From positions 992,001 through 1,056,000 of the forward strand of contig NZ_CP108474.1 of NCBI RefSeq assembly GCF_036226445.1: a DNA stretch of 64,000 nt, read 5' to 3'. The notes below the pieces were generated by a model. The model was not told where the DNA came from. It saw only the letters and a list, made by a program, of their open reading frames with translations, and did no database searches. The position numbers were made by a program, and so were the translations under genes. This DNA is from Streptomyces sp. NBC_01255 (GTDB lineage: Bacteria > Actinomycetota > Actinomycetes > Streptomycetales > Streptomycetaceae). The stretch's first letter is position 1; each line of letters opens with the position of its first letter. Of the stretch, positions 52,420 to 60,873 are shown piece by piece.

Positions 52420-52757
52420 GCGTTCGCTCCCTCGTCGTGCGCTGCTGCGGTTGGTGAGGGTACGTATCGGGCGTAGCCGTTGACGCCGTACGCGGCCGTC
52501 ATGACGCGCCAGTAGGCCACGGAGTCCGCGTTGTTCGTGACCGTCTCGATGCCTCTCATCTCCTTGTTCCGAGGGTCGTTGAGAGCGGCGTTGTACTTCG
52601 CGAGCTCCTTGCGGTCCTTGTCGTACAGGAAGTCCTTCTTGCCGGACCGGTGGTTCGTGCGGAGTTCGTCGAGCGAGCGGTAGCACGGCTTGTTCGGGTT
52701 GTTGACGTACTTGGCCTCGATCGCCATGCCGTCACGGTTACGGAAGCCGTCGACCAT
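52401..52757 (-). CDS. C-terminal nuclease-like toxin tip, frameshifted from its delivery part
   Basis: The frame reads STISANSTLMVDGFRNRDGM then AIEAKYVNNPNKPCYRSLDE, KKDFLYDKDRKELAKYNAAL and IETVTNNADSVAYWRVMTAA. The D...EAK pattern (VDG...AIEAK) is that of restriction-endonuclease-fold toxin tips (Tox-REase-5-like) found at the C-termini of polymorphic toxins. The open frame begins properly near 52788, but only an internal ATG at 52757 is available as a start. A one-base shift near 52780 separates it from the N-terminal part. It ends overlapping the immunity gene. Confidence 0.75.
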   Translation of the reverse strand: MVDGFRNRDGMAIEAKYVNNPNKPCYRSLDELRTNHRSGKKDFLYDKDRKELAKYNAALNDPRNKEMRGIETVTNNADSVAYWRVMTAAYGVNGYARYVPSPTAAAHDEGANAWTRPN

Positions 52758-53886
52758 CAGGGTGCTGTTGGCGCTGATGGTCGAGCGGGATGGGCACCTC
52801 GTATTCGGGGTATCCGGCGACCCGCTTCTCGTAAGCGATCTCGGCGGGATTCCCGCCGGACACGTCTCCGGCGCGCAGGGAGTTCAACCACGTCGGGAAG
52901 TTCTGCTGCTCGGGCGCGGTGAGGGACCGGAAGCGGGGGTCCTGAGGCGTCGGTGGGGCCATCGGCTGTACGCGAGGACCGTTCGGCGGTCGATGGACCA
53001 CGGGGACCAGGAGGGGAAGCCGGATCAGCGGTGCGAGGAAGGGCGGCAGCGACGGGAGGGGGAGGAAGCCGCCTCCGTCAGGTTGTGGCATGGGAACCCT
53101 GGACTCCGAGCTGTCGAGCGCCGGCGGGATGTTGCCCGGGCGGGCGATGCGCGTGTCGCCCGTGACGAGTTCGTGGAGCCCGCCGTCGTGCCCCTCGCCG
53201 CCGAAGAGCGGGCGCTCCCAGATGGCGAGCGGCTCGCCGAGGAGCGGGCTGTCCTCTTCCGGGATCCGCTGCAGCGCGGTGCCGATGTGGTCCGCGTACG
53301 CCTCGCAGGCGCTGGCGATCATCCGGCACGCGGACGGCAGGCTCGCCATCAGGGTCTCCTCCTCGCCGGCTTCGGAGGGAGGCGGGGTCTTGCCCACGAA
53401 AACGGTGAAGAAGGTCTGGACCGCTTCGGCCGTCTCCCCGAGCTGCTGGGCGCTCGCGGTACGCCAGGCGCTGTCGGAGTCCCAGTAGGCGTTGTCGAGG
53501 ATGCTTGCCGCCGAGCGCCACGCGTTCGCTGTCTTGGTGAGCTTGTCGCGCTGGCCGTGGAAGCGGGAGCTGAGCAGGTACTGGTCGGTCCAGCTGGTCT
53601 CGCCGACGGCCTCGGGCAGTTCCTCGGCGTTGTGGCTTCCACGTGGGTTGCAGTCCGGCCTGGGGGGCTGGGAGCCGATGTCGGGTGCTGTGCTCTGGCC
53701 GAGCAGGGACGCGGCGTTCGGGCTCTCCTGCTTGAGGAAGTCCTCGGCGGCCTTGAGCATGGCGCCGGCTCCGTTCGCCATCACCTGATGGGCAAGGCCC
53801 GCCGCCTCGAAGACCGTCTTCACCGCCGGCTTGTACACGGCGGCGACGGCACGGGCCGGCGTTGCCGTCTCCCGCCATCCCGCCAT
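52738..53886 (-). CDS. N-terminal delivery/structural part of a polymorphic toxin
   Basis: 382 aa, MAGWRETATPARAVAAVYKP. It has an N-terminal helical region (ATPARAVAAVYKPAVKTVFE), a WXG100-like helical block with RDKLTKTANAWRSAASILDN and SAWRTASAQQLGETAEAVQT, then a Pro-rich spacer (PPFLAPLIRLPLLVPVVHRP). It ends in a pre-toxin segment LTAPEQQNFPTWLNSLRAGD and AEIAYEKRVAGYPEYEVPI. The WXG-like and pre-toxin layout fits type VII or Esx-linked secreted toxins. After EVPIP the frame runs into nonsense, while the toxin tip is in another frame. A second shift may exist at the start: MVRLRDLIYDMLGLLFTELS in another frame just upstream (53893-53952) looks like natural N-terminal sequence. Confidence 0.75.
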   Translation of the reverse strand: MAGWRETATPARAVAAVYKPAVKTVFEAAGLAHQVMANGAGAMLKAAEDFLKQESPNAASLLGQSTAPDIGSQPPRPDCNPRGSHNAEELPEAVGETSWTDQYLLSSRFHGQRDKLTKTANAWRSAASILDNAYWDSDSAWRTASAQQLGETAEAVQTFFTVFVGKTPPPSEAGEEETLMASLPSACRMIASACEAYADHIGTALQRIPEEDSPLLGEPLAIWERPLFGGEGHDGGLHELVTGDTRIARPGNIPPALDSSESRVPMPQPDGGGFLPLPSLPPFLAPLIRLPLLVPVVHRPPNGPRVQPMAPPTPQDPRFRSLTAPEQQNFPTWLNSLRAGDVSGGNPAEIAYEKRVAGYPEYEVPIPLDHQRQQHPDGRRLP

Positions 53887-54423
53887 GAGCGCTGAGTTCG
53901 GTGAACAACAGACCCAGCATGTCGTAGATCAGGTCCCGCAGCCGCACCATGGACCACGAAGCGTTGACGTAGTTCCCGGCCTTGTGTTGAAGATTCAAGA
54001 CTCCCCCGTGCCCTCACCCACCAGGCTGTCGGGGCTGGAGGCGGGCGCCGAGGCAGCCTCCGACGAGACCGCCCAGGCCACAGGCCAGACCCCTGCCACC
54101 ACCCGGGCGCGGCGGGGTCGGGGCTTGCCATCGCCAGCACGGCGTGTGCGGCGGCCCCGGCGACGGTGGGGTTAAAGCTCGCGGCGAAGGTGGCCGGTGC
54201 AACACGGGTCAGGGGCATGCCACGCGCGGCGAGGATCGGACCAAGCAGAGAGCCGCGGGCGGGGCACAGGGTGCGCAAGCACAGCCACGCCCCGAGCGGC
54301 AGCAGCAGGGCCGCGACCTGCATCCGGAAGACGTCCGGCCGGGGGGCTGAGACGGCGAAGCGGCCCGTGCGAAGGCTGGCGGTACCTCCCCAGCCTGTGC
54401 GCAGCGTGGTGTGGTGGAAAACC
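53887..54423. other. Possible toxin N-terminus, otherwise no gene recognised
   Basis: 53890-53998 may hold the original N-terminus of the toxin (NYVNASWSMVRLRDLIYDML). In 54000-54423 a minus-strand frame with VFRMQVAALLLPLGAWLCLR looks membrane-like but has no start, family or ribosome site; I would not call it. Confidence 0.35.
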
Positions 54424-54975
54424 CTATGCACCCGCCGAATTGCGGGCCGCAGGAGTGAGTAGCTCCAGCGCTTCCGCCCAGTGGAAGGGAGCCGCTCCCC
54501 CACCCGCCTCCGGACGGTGCGGCTCATGGGCCCCGACGAGCACGCCCATCTCCCTCAGCTGCTCCAGACTCCGGCGGTACGCCGGGTGGGCGGCCAAGGC
54601 AGCGTTCACGTACGGCAGGACCACTGTCGGGATGCCCATCCCGTACGCCTCGCACAGGATGCCCAGGGCAAGGGTGTCGGCGATGCCCGCCGCCCACTTG
54701 TTGATGGTGTTGAACGTGGCCGGCGCCACGGCGATGGCGTCGGCAGGCGGGAGCGGGCGCGGGTCGCCGGGGCCGCGCCACGCCGAGCGGATCGGGTAGC
54801 CCGTCTGCCGGGTGAGCGCCTCGGTGTCGAGGAAGCCGAGCCCCTGGGGTGTCGCGACCACACCCACGTCCCAGCCCTGTTTCTGCGCAGCGGTGATCAG
54901 CTTGTGGGCGTCACCCGCGATGCCTGCGGCGCAGACAACGATGTACAGGACGGGCTTCTTCGGCTGGTCATTCAC
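54424..54975 (-). CDS. Flavoprotein (HFCD/phosphopantothenoylcysteine decarboxylase-like)
   Basis: 183 aa from GTG 54975. It has [40 protein letters not shown], the flavin-binding [40 protein letters not shown] and [19 protein letters not shown]. This is the homo-oligomeric flavin-containing Cys decarboxylase fold. The GTG overlaps the stop of a broken FAD oxidase gene (GTGA), so it was once coupled to an amino-acid-oxidase-like enzyme. The reaction is uncertain. Confidence 0.83.
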   Translation of the reverse strand: MNDQPKKPVLYIVVCAAGIAGDAHKLITAAQKQGWDVGVVATPQGLGFLDTEALTRQTGYPIRSAWRGPGDPRPLPPADAIAVAPATFNTINKWAAGIADTLALGILCEAYGMGIPTVVLPYVNAALAAHPAYRRSLEQLREMGVLVGAHEPHRPEAGGGAAPFHWAEALELLTPAARNSAGA

Positions 54976-55090
54976 TGCCTGTTCCCTTCACTGGAGGCCA
55001 TGAGGCTCGCGGCTTCCTCGGCGCATCCCCATGAGAGCGTGACGCCGGCACCGCCGTGCCCGTGGTTGTGCACGACCTTCGAGGTCGGCT
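54972..55090 (-). pseudogene. C-terminal remnant of a D-amino-acid-oxidase-type FAD enzyme
   Basis: [35 protein letters not shown] and a stop: the standard C-terminal FAD-contact motif of DAO-family oxidases. Upstream an in-frame stop and unrelated sequence follow at once. Only about 35 codons survive. Confidence 0.75.
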
Positions 55091-55280
55091 ACTGCACCAG
55101 CCCAGTAACCGCCGAACGCTGCGCGGGCCCGCAAGTCGCCAAACACACCAACGGGGCCTAGCCATGCCAGACCTGGTGCACGACGAGGGCGTCCCAGCAC
55201 CGACGCCATACTGACGTCATGGGGCAGACCGGTCTACCTCCGGCCCTCCGGACAGTGTGAGCGCACCCGGCAATTTCGCG

Positions 55281-56012
55281 TCACGCGTTGAGCTGTTGCC
55301 GAATGAGCGTGTCGATTCGCTGCCATGCAGGGGACGAGGCGTTGACCGTGCCTTGGATCAGTGAAGGGATGCCGGAGTCCTCATCCAGGTGGGGTAGCTC
55401 CTCGGAGCCGTAACGAGCCTTGGTCGCCTCGACAATGCGGCGGGCGAGGTCGTCGATGCGGGGATCCTGGGCGTCGAGGTCGTGCGCGTGGTCGTAGTCG
55501 AGGAAGAGCTGCCGTAGGGCCGGCTCGGCCAAGGACTCGGCCTGGTCGTGGAACAGGGTGATCGCGTGGTCCGGGTGGGTGGCGAAGACGAGGATCCACA
55601 GGTCGCGTTGCAGATCGACCCACCGCGGGGTGAATCCCCAGCGGGCCAAGTGCTCCAGGTGGGCAGCGACCTCGGCAGGTACCGGTGCCAGCTGCCCGGC
55701 GACAAGTCGGCGAAGGCGCGCCTGTGTCGCCCGCAGGTCGCGGATGCGCGTAGTGAGCTCCTCGTCGATCTCGCTCAACGCCTCCCGGAACTCCGCGTCG
55801 GTCGCCGATCTCAGCTCTCGGATACGGGCCAGGGGGACGCCGGCTTCGGCGAGCGTCCGGATTTTGATCAGGTCGATGGCGTCGCTGGCGTCGTATCGCC
55901 GGTACCCGGACGCATCACGGTCGGGCTCGGGGAGCAGCCCCTTGTCGTGATAGACGCGGATGGTCTTGATCGATACTCCGACATACGCGGCCAGCTGCCC
56001 GATGGTGATCAC
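55281..56012 (-). CDS. MerR-family transcriptional regulator
   Basis: About 243 aa from GTG 56012. The N-terminal MerR helix-turn-helix reads VITIGQLAAYVGVSIKTIRV, YHDKGLLPEPDRDASGYRRY. It is followed by the coiled-coil dimerisation helix (EIDEELTTRIRDLRATQARL) and a C-terminal helical effector region (LARWGFTPRWVDLQRDLWIL). The frame is open upstream to an ATG-like start near 56060, which would place the start inside the operator; the GTG is preferred. Divergent from the 95-aa gene at 56067, with a clear MerR operator between them. Confidence 0.85.
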   Translation of the reverse strand: MITIGQLAAYVGVSIKTIRVYHDKGLLPEPDRDASGYRRYDASDAIDLIKIRTLAEAGVPLARIRELRSATDAEFREALSEIDEELTTRIRDLRATQARLRRLVAGQLAPVPAEVAAHLEHLARWGFTPRWVDLQRDLWILVFATHPDHAITLFHDQAESLAEPALRQLFLDYDHAHDLDAQDPRIDDLARRIVEATKARYGSEELPHLDEDSGIPSLIQGTVNASSPAWQRIDTLIRQQLNA

Positions 56013-56030
56013 CCGGCCATCGTCGCACTT

Positions 56031-56053
56031 GACCTTTCCCCTGGGGCAGGGTC
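56031..56053. promoter_or_regulatory. MerR-type operator between divergent genes
   Basis: GACC-TTTCCCCTGGGGCAG-GGTC (56031-56053) is an imperfect palindrome preceded by TTGACC (56029-56034), matching the usual TTGACC / long-spacer MerR promoter layout. It probably serves both the regulator gene and the gene at 56067. Confidence 0.6.
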
Positions 56054-56066
56054 GCACCATGGCGTC

Positions 56067-56354
56067 ATGGAGAACACGAATATCGATCGGGAGACCCTGC
56101 GCGAGCTGGCCGACGAGGGCAACGAGTCCGCGTTGGACCGGCTGGCCGACCTTGTCGACGCAGCCGGTGACCTCGACGAGCTGAGCGAACTGTTGGACGA
56201 GGGATCCCTGCGCGCCGGGTTCCTCCTCACCCGACGCGCGGTCGCGGCCGGCGACCTGCGCGAGCTGCAACGCATCTCCGACGCTGGGTACGACGAGGCC
56301 GGGAGTGAGCTGGAGCGGCTGTTGAAGGCATCGGCTGACGAGTACCGGGACTGA
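56067..56354 (+). CDS. Small acidic repeat-like protein divergent from MerR
   Basis: 95 aa, MENTNIDRETLRELADEGNE. It has a leucine-rich helical repeat: ADEGNESALDRLADLVDAAG, LDELSELLDEGSLRAGFLL, LRELQRISDAGYDEAGSELE. The units of about 20-25 residues resemble Sel1/HEAT-type helical hairpins; small proteins of this sort are common in actinobacteria and of unknown function. Likely the regulated target of the MerR gene. Confidence 0.7.
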   Translation: MENTNIDRETLRELADEGNESALDRLADLVDAAGDLDELSELLDEGSLRAGFLLTRRAVAAGDLRELQRISDAGYDEAGSELERLLKASADEYRD

Positions 56355-56370
56355 CCCCGGCACGCCCGTG

Positions 56371-56930
56371 TCAGGTGGTCGTCCCGGCCGCCAGGTCCGG
56401 GAGGGACGGCGGGGAGCCGTCGGCCATGCGCAGGCTCACGGACATGGTCAGCCCGCCGCCGGGGGTGTCCTCGGCCGTCACCGTGCCGTCGATAGCTTCC
56501 GCGAAGCCCCGCGCCACTGCCAGGCCGAGACCGACGCCCGCGCCGCGCGGGGCGTCGCCGCAGCGCTGGAAGGCGCCGAAGATGCGGTCCTCGACCTCGT
56601 CCGGGACTCCGGCTCCGCGGTCGACGACCCGTAGGTCGACGCGGTCGGCCTGAGCGCTCGCCGAGACGAGTACGGGCTGCCCGGGCGGGCTGTGCTTGAC
56701 CGCGTTCTCGACGATGTCGGCGACGGCCCGTTCCAGCAGTCCGCGGTCGACGGCGACCATCGGCAGCGTCTCGGGGATGTCGGGGTCGACGCTGCCCTCG
56801 CGGACGCGGAGCAGTGCCATCGGCACGACCTCGTCGAGGTCGGTCTCCCGGATGACGGCGGTGACGGCGGTGACGGTACCGGTCTCCAGGCGGAAGACGT
56901 CCAGCAGGTTGCCGAGGGAGAGTCGGTCAG
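56371..56930 (-). pseudogene. C-terminal fragment of a KdpD-like sensor histidine kinase
   Basis: From about 56930 to the stop at 56371: NLLDVFRLETGTVTAVTAVI, VDRGLLERAVADIVENAVKH (N box), VDLRVVDRGAGVPDEVEDRI (G1), GVGLGLAVARGFAEAIDGTV (G2). This is the HATPase domain of KdpD-type kinases. The sensor and His-box region are missing. At the break a hydrolase fragment begins on the other strand. Confidence 0.8.
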
Positions 56931-56934
56931 CACC

Positions 56935-57028
56935 CTCATCGCCGGCCCCCCGCCCGGCGCCCCCGTGCCGCCCATCCTCCCGCCCCAGGACGGCTTCCTG
57001 TTCCTGGACCGCGACAAGTTCGCCGCCT
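56935..57028 (+). pseudogene. Internal fragment of an alpha/beta hydrolase
   Basis: LIAGPPPGAPVPPILPPQDG and FLFLDRDKFAAS are the segment that normally lies in the middle of an LVHG-type hydrolase, after the nucleophile. Here it is isolated and sits upstream of the N-terminal fragment of the same family at 57062, in reversed gene order. Confidence 0.6.
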
Positions 57029-57061
57029 CTGCCCACAGCCAGGAGTCCAGGAGTCATTGCC

Positions 57062-57396
57062 ATGGAAAGGCCGACCCGCCGCACGCTGGCGGTCGCCGCT
57101 GCGGCTGCCGCTCTGGCGACCCTCATGCCCACCGTCTCCGCCGCCATCGGCCCGACCGCCACCGAGGCCGGCAGCGCCCCGGAGGCGTCTCCGAGACCGA
57201 CGGTGGTCCTGGTCCACGGAGGATTCGACGACAGCTCCAACTGGAACGGCGTCATCGCGCGCCTGCAGAAGGACGGCGGTCCGGTCGCCGCCCCGGCCAA
57301 TCCCCTGCGCGGCCTGCCGACCGACTAGACGTACCTCTCCAGCGTCCTCGACTCGGTCCAGGGCCCCGTCGTCCTCCTCGGCCACTCCGCGCTGAC
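57062..57396 (+). pseudogene. N-terminal half of an exported alpha/beta hydrolase with in-frame stop
   Basis: MERPTRRTLAVAAAAAALAT is an export signal, followed by PTVVLVHGGFDDSSNWNGVI and PLRGLPTD, then TAG at 57328. The same frame continues TYLSSVLDSVQGPVVLLGHS, the expected family sequence up to the nucleophile Ser, then becomes unrelated. AGGAG lies upstream. A fourth or fifth relative of the hydrolases in the island. Confidence 0.8.
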
Positions 57397-57489
57397 GTGC
57401 CCGGGCCGCCGCCGGCACCGGGATCTCGGCGCCGGCGGCGGCCTGCCTGTTGCTCCACGTGCTGTAGGGCCGTCGTCAGGCCTCCCGGG

Positions 57490-58305
57490 TCAGGAGCCCA
57501 GTGCGTCCTCGACGGTCTGCTGCCAGTACGTGACCGTCAACGAGCTGTCGTAGTAGATGCCCTTCGCCGGAATGGACGGTGTGGCGGACGCCCCGCCGCT
57601 GCTGAGGGGTGTCCGCCCCTGGAAGGCGATCGTGAGCCGCTTTCCGTTTGTCCCGCCCTCGCCACTGCCGTCGGCTGCCGACAGCATGGCCCCCGCGTAG
57701 CCCGACTCGCCAGGCGCGAGGGACACCACGGCCTGCGGCTTGGTGTCCTCCCGCGCGGCCGGTGCCCACTGCATCTCGTCGAACCGGACCACCGGGTAGT
57801 ACGTGAGATCGCAGAGCTTCGAGCCGGTGTTCTTCACCGTGATCAGCATGTGGTTGAGGGGACGGGACACTGTCTGGACGGTGACTGCGGTGTTCGAGCC
57901 GTTGCACGAGACACGATCGGCCGCAGCAGACGGCTTGGCAGAGCGCTTCGCGTCTCCTGGTTCGCTCCCGCTCGTCGCGCCGCCGCCGGTCGCCTGTGAA
58001 CCGCCGCTGCTCGTCTCGAAGCTCGGGGCCGGGGTGCTCGGCTTCGTCTGCTGCCCCGTGGGAAGGCTCTGGGTGTTCGACGCGTCGCGCGGCGACGACG
58101 ACGGCGGCGATGAGGGCGACGGCGCGGCCGTGGTGGAGCCCGGGGCGGCCCCGCCTCCCTCGTCCTTGACGCCTGTGCCGCTCTGACACGCGGTGAGGGC
58201 GAGCGCTGCCAGGGCGACGGCGGCCGCACTCGCGACGCGTCGGGAGTGCGGGGGCCGAAGGGTACGGGCGGTGCTCGTGGGGCGGGTGCCACGGATGGCG
58301 AACAT
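57490..58305 (-). CDS. DUF4232-type secreted lipoprotein
   Basis: 271 aa from ATG 58305 (GAGAGGGA upstream). Lipoprotein signal with Cys40 (ALALTACQSG), a long Ser/Pro/Thr/Gly-rich linker, then a beta-rich domain: SCNGSNTAVTVQTVSRPLNH, LITVKNTGSKLCDLTYYPV, SLAPGESGYAGAML and TVTYWQQTVEDAL. The two Cys (SCNG and KLCD) and the VKNTGSKLCDL motif fit DUF4232. Divergent from the membrane-anchored XRE protein at 58518, which has a similar outer domain. Confidence 0.85.
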   Translation of the reverse strand: MFAIRGTRPTSTARTLRPPHSRRVASAAAVALAALALTACQSGTGVKDEGGGAAPGSTTAAPSPSSPPSSSPRDASNTQSLPTGQQTKPSTPAPSFETSSGGSQATGGGATSGSEPGDAKRSAKPSAAADRVSCNGSNTAVTVQTVSRPLNHMLITVKNTGSKLCDLTYYPVVRFDEMQWAPAAREDTKPQAVVSLAPGESGYAGAMLSAADGSGEGGTNGKRLTIAFQGRTPLSSGGASATPSIPAKGIYYDSSLTVTYWQQTVEDALGS

Positions 58306-58517
58306 AGCGATTCCCTCTCGTACGACAAGCCGTGGGTGGCCGGTTGAAGCCGGTCGCCCAGGGCGCTGTGCTTGGATGACCTGAGCTTGTGGGGAGTTCC
58401 GTCCCAGCTGCCAGACCCGATGGACGGTCAGGGATGCTGGAACACAGAAAGGGGCTCTGAGCTGCTGAAACAACCCGCCCCTGGGACGTGGGACGGGACA
58501 CCGGGGTGGGAGGAACA

Positions 58518-59711
58518 GTGTCGGAAGACACTGCTGGGGCCGAGTTCGCCAGGCTGCTGCGGGAGTTGAAGGACCGGTCCGGGCTCAGCTACGGAACGCT
58601 CGCCAAGCGACTCCATATGAGCACGTCGACTCTGCACCGGTACTGCTCCGGCGATGTCGTACCGATCGAGTACGCACCGGTCGAGCGGCTCGCCCGCCTC
58701 TGCAAGGCATCGCCCGAGGAGCTCGTCGAACTGCACCGGCACTGGGTGCTGGCGGACGCGAACCGTCCACGCAGGGGCACCGAGCCGGACGTCAAGTCCC
58801 CGGCCGGCGCTGCCCCGGTGGCACAGGCGGTCGCGCCGACCCGCGCGCCGCAGGAGACGGGTGCGAGCGTGCCACGGGAACCCGGAACGCCTGCGCCGAA
58901 GGTGCGTCACCGGCGCAGGGCCGTCATCGCCGGGATCGCCGCGGCGGTTGTCGCGGTGGCCGTCGCCGGGACGATCGCGCTCACCACGAACCTGCCCGCT
59001 GGAAGCACGGACGCCCGAAACGGCCCGACCGGTGCTACCGGTGCTACCGGTGCTACCGGGACCCCCTCCTCCGCCGGCCTCGGCGGGGGCACCGGATCGC
59101 GTGCGCCGCTGAGCGTGACCACCCTGCCGCACACGTGGGAATCGCCCTGCGGCCAGCACTATCTGATCGACAAGCCCCCGGCCCAGGTCTCTCCGCCGCC
59201 TGTGGAGCAGGACGCCCCCGCGTGGGTGGCGGCGTCCGGAGCCGTGCCCGCGGGCGAGCAGTACGTCACGCTGACAATTCAGGGCTCGGGCAAGGAGACG
59301 GTGGTCCTGGACGGCCTCACTGTCCGTATGGCCGCCAAACGGGCGCCGCTCGCCTGGAACGACTACGCCATGGGGTACCCGGGCGTCGGCTGCGGTGCCG
59401 GAGTCCCGACCCGCTCCTTCACCGTGGCTCTCGACGCCACGCGCCCGTCCGTCGTCCCCGAGGCGGGGCAGCCGGACTTCCCCTTCAAGGTGAGCGAATC
59501 CGCTCCGGAGGTCTTCTACATCAAGGCCGACGCCTCCGCCTACGACGTCAGCTGGTACCTGGAGCTGACCTGGTCGAGCGGCTCACGCCACGGCACACTC
59601 AAGATCGACAACAAGGGCAAGCCGTTCCGTACGAGCGGACACAACGGGCGTCCCGGCTACGAGTTCCCCCTCGGCGGTGACGGGTGGGTCCCCGAGGGGA
59701 CCACCCTCTGA
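58518..59711 (+). CDS. XRE-type helix-turn-helix protein with membrane helix and outer domain
   Basis: 397 aa from GTG 58518 with GGGAGGAACA upstream. Cytoplasmic helix-turn-helix (LLRELKDRSGLSYGTLAKRL, then HMSTSTLHRYCSGD), a Pro/Ala linker, a membrane helix near 137-156 (IAGIAAAVVAVAVAGTIAL), and a short collagen-like GPTGATGATGATG. The extracytoplasmic domain (SPCGQHYLIDKPPAQ, VVLDGLTVRMAAKRAPLAWN) follows. The layout suggests direct signalling from outside the membrane to DNA. The 9-bp unit ccggtgcta is repeated in tandem at about 59031-59060. Confidence 0.85.
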   Translation: MSEDTAGAEFARLLRELKDRSGLSYGTLAKRLHMSTSTLHRYCSGDVVPIEYAPVERLARLCKASPEELVELHRHWVLADANRPRRGTEPDVKSPAGAAPVAQAVAPTRAPQETGASVPREPGTPAPKVRHRRRAVIAGIAAAVVAVAVAGTIALTTNLPAGSTDARNGPTGATGATGATGTPSSAGLGGGTGSRAPLSVTTLPHTWESPCGQHYLIDKPPAQVSPPPVEQDAPAWVAASGAVPAGEQYVTLTIQGSGKETVVLDGLTVRMAAKRAPLAWNDYAMGYPGVGCGAGVPTRSFTVALDATRPSVVPEAGQPDFPFKVSESAPEVFYIKADASAYDVSWYLELTWSSGSRHGTLKIDNKGKPFRTSGHNGRPGYEFPLGGDGWVPEGTTL

Positions 59712-59732
59712 GCGGGCGACTCGGGTCCGGGC

Positions 59733-59834
59733 ATGAGGACTTGCAAGGTGCCGCAGCAGGTCGACGACGAGTGGGACGCGTACTGGCGCACCCACACGCT
59801 CGACGCGGACGGAAAGATCGTCGACGTGCCGTGA
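59733..59834 (+). pseudogene. Short tail fragment of an unknown protein
   Basis: 33 codons, MRTCKVPQQVDDEWDAYWRT then HTLDADGKIVDVP. The DDEWDAYWRTHTLD...VDVP ending looks like the C-terminus of a larger protein; no ribosome site. Listed as a likely remnant. Confidence 0.3.
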
Positions 59835-59934
59835 CGATGCTCCGCGCACGTCGGCGGAAGGGCGCTCGCTCCTCGGCCCGGCGGCTGGGGGAAGACCACT
59901 CGGAGTCTCTGGACGCGCTGCCGATGGACAGGAA

Positions 59935-60729
59935 CCCGTCCCGGCGGAACATGAGCCGGGCTAGATTCGGTGGGCAGATGTGAACCGCGCCGGGGCGGGT
60001 AACGTCCATCTCCCAGATCTGGATCTCGCGACTCGCCGCCACATGGCGCAGGTGCTGCCGTACTCCGTCTTCCAGGGTTTGCCGCACGACCGGGACGGGA
60101 TGGACCTGTTCACCCGGCCTCCCCAGTCGGCCGACCATCTCGGACTCGGCCACTCGGCCGGCCACAACTCGGAGATCTCCCGGGGCAGTCCACCGGATTC
60201 CCACGCCCGCAGCGTCGCCACGGCCTCATGTCTGCTCGCCTCGGCGAGCGTGGAGGTCCTGATAAGAGGTGACGCCGCTGAAGTGCCTGAGCAGCAACAC
60301 CAACCGTTGCTGCTCGGGCAATTCCTCCACCGCGGCCCAGATCCAGTCGCGCATCGCGTGCTGCTCGACGAACCGCTCGGGATGCCCCACGTCGTCTCTG
60401 CGGAGGCACGGGGACTGAAGTCCGGCGAGGCCTGGTGATTCCCGTATGGCACGCAGGCGCATGCAGCAAGCATTGCGCACGACCGCACGCAGCCATGCGC
60501 CCACTGCCACGGGATCCCGCACGTCACTGATACGGCGCAGGGCAGTCAACGCGACGTCCTGCACTGCATCTTCGGCATCCGGGCCGTAGCCGAGCACACT
60601 CAGCGCCACCGCGCGCATCGGCGCCTGATGGCGCGCCAGCAGCAGCCCCAGGGCAACGGCCTCTCCGGCCTGGGCCCTGCGGGCGAGGTCCTCGTCCGTC
60701 GGACCCGTCTGCGGGTCGAGAGCTGTCAT
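59935..60729 (-). pseudogene. Broken ECF sigma factor with SnoaL-like C-terminus
   Basis: The first 165 codons are intact: DEDLARRAQAGEAVALGLLL, GPDAEDAVQDVALTALRRIS (region 2), and WAAVEELPEQQRLVLLLRHF with SGVTSYQD (region 4). The usual helix-turn-helix end is missing, and the frame stops at HARRGEQT. Pieces of the C-terminal NTF2-like half survive in other frames: ATLRAWESGGLPREISELW, then LEDGVRQHLRHVAASREIQI, WEMDVTRPGAVHICPPNLA. An internal deletion plus shifts. Confidence 0.75.
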
Positions 60730-60873
60730 GTCTCCGAACGCCTCCGTGACTACCCGTCACGAACTCGGCTCCTGGGAGGAGTTGGAGCCCTCCTACTCCC
60801 AAGCGGGCATGCGCGCAGGTAGACCTGGGAGCAAACGGCCGCGACCGTCGCGGGCGGGCGTGTGCTCCAGTGG

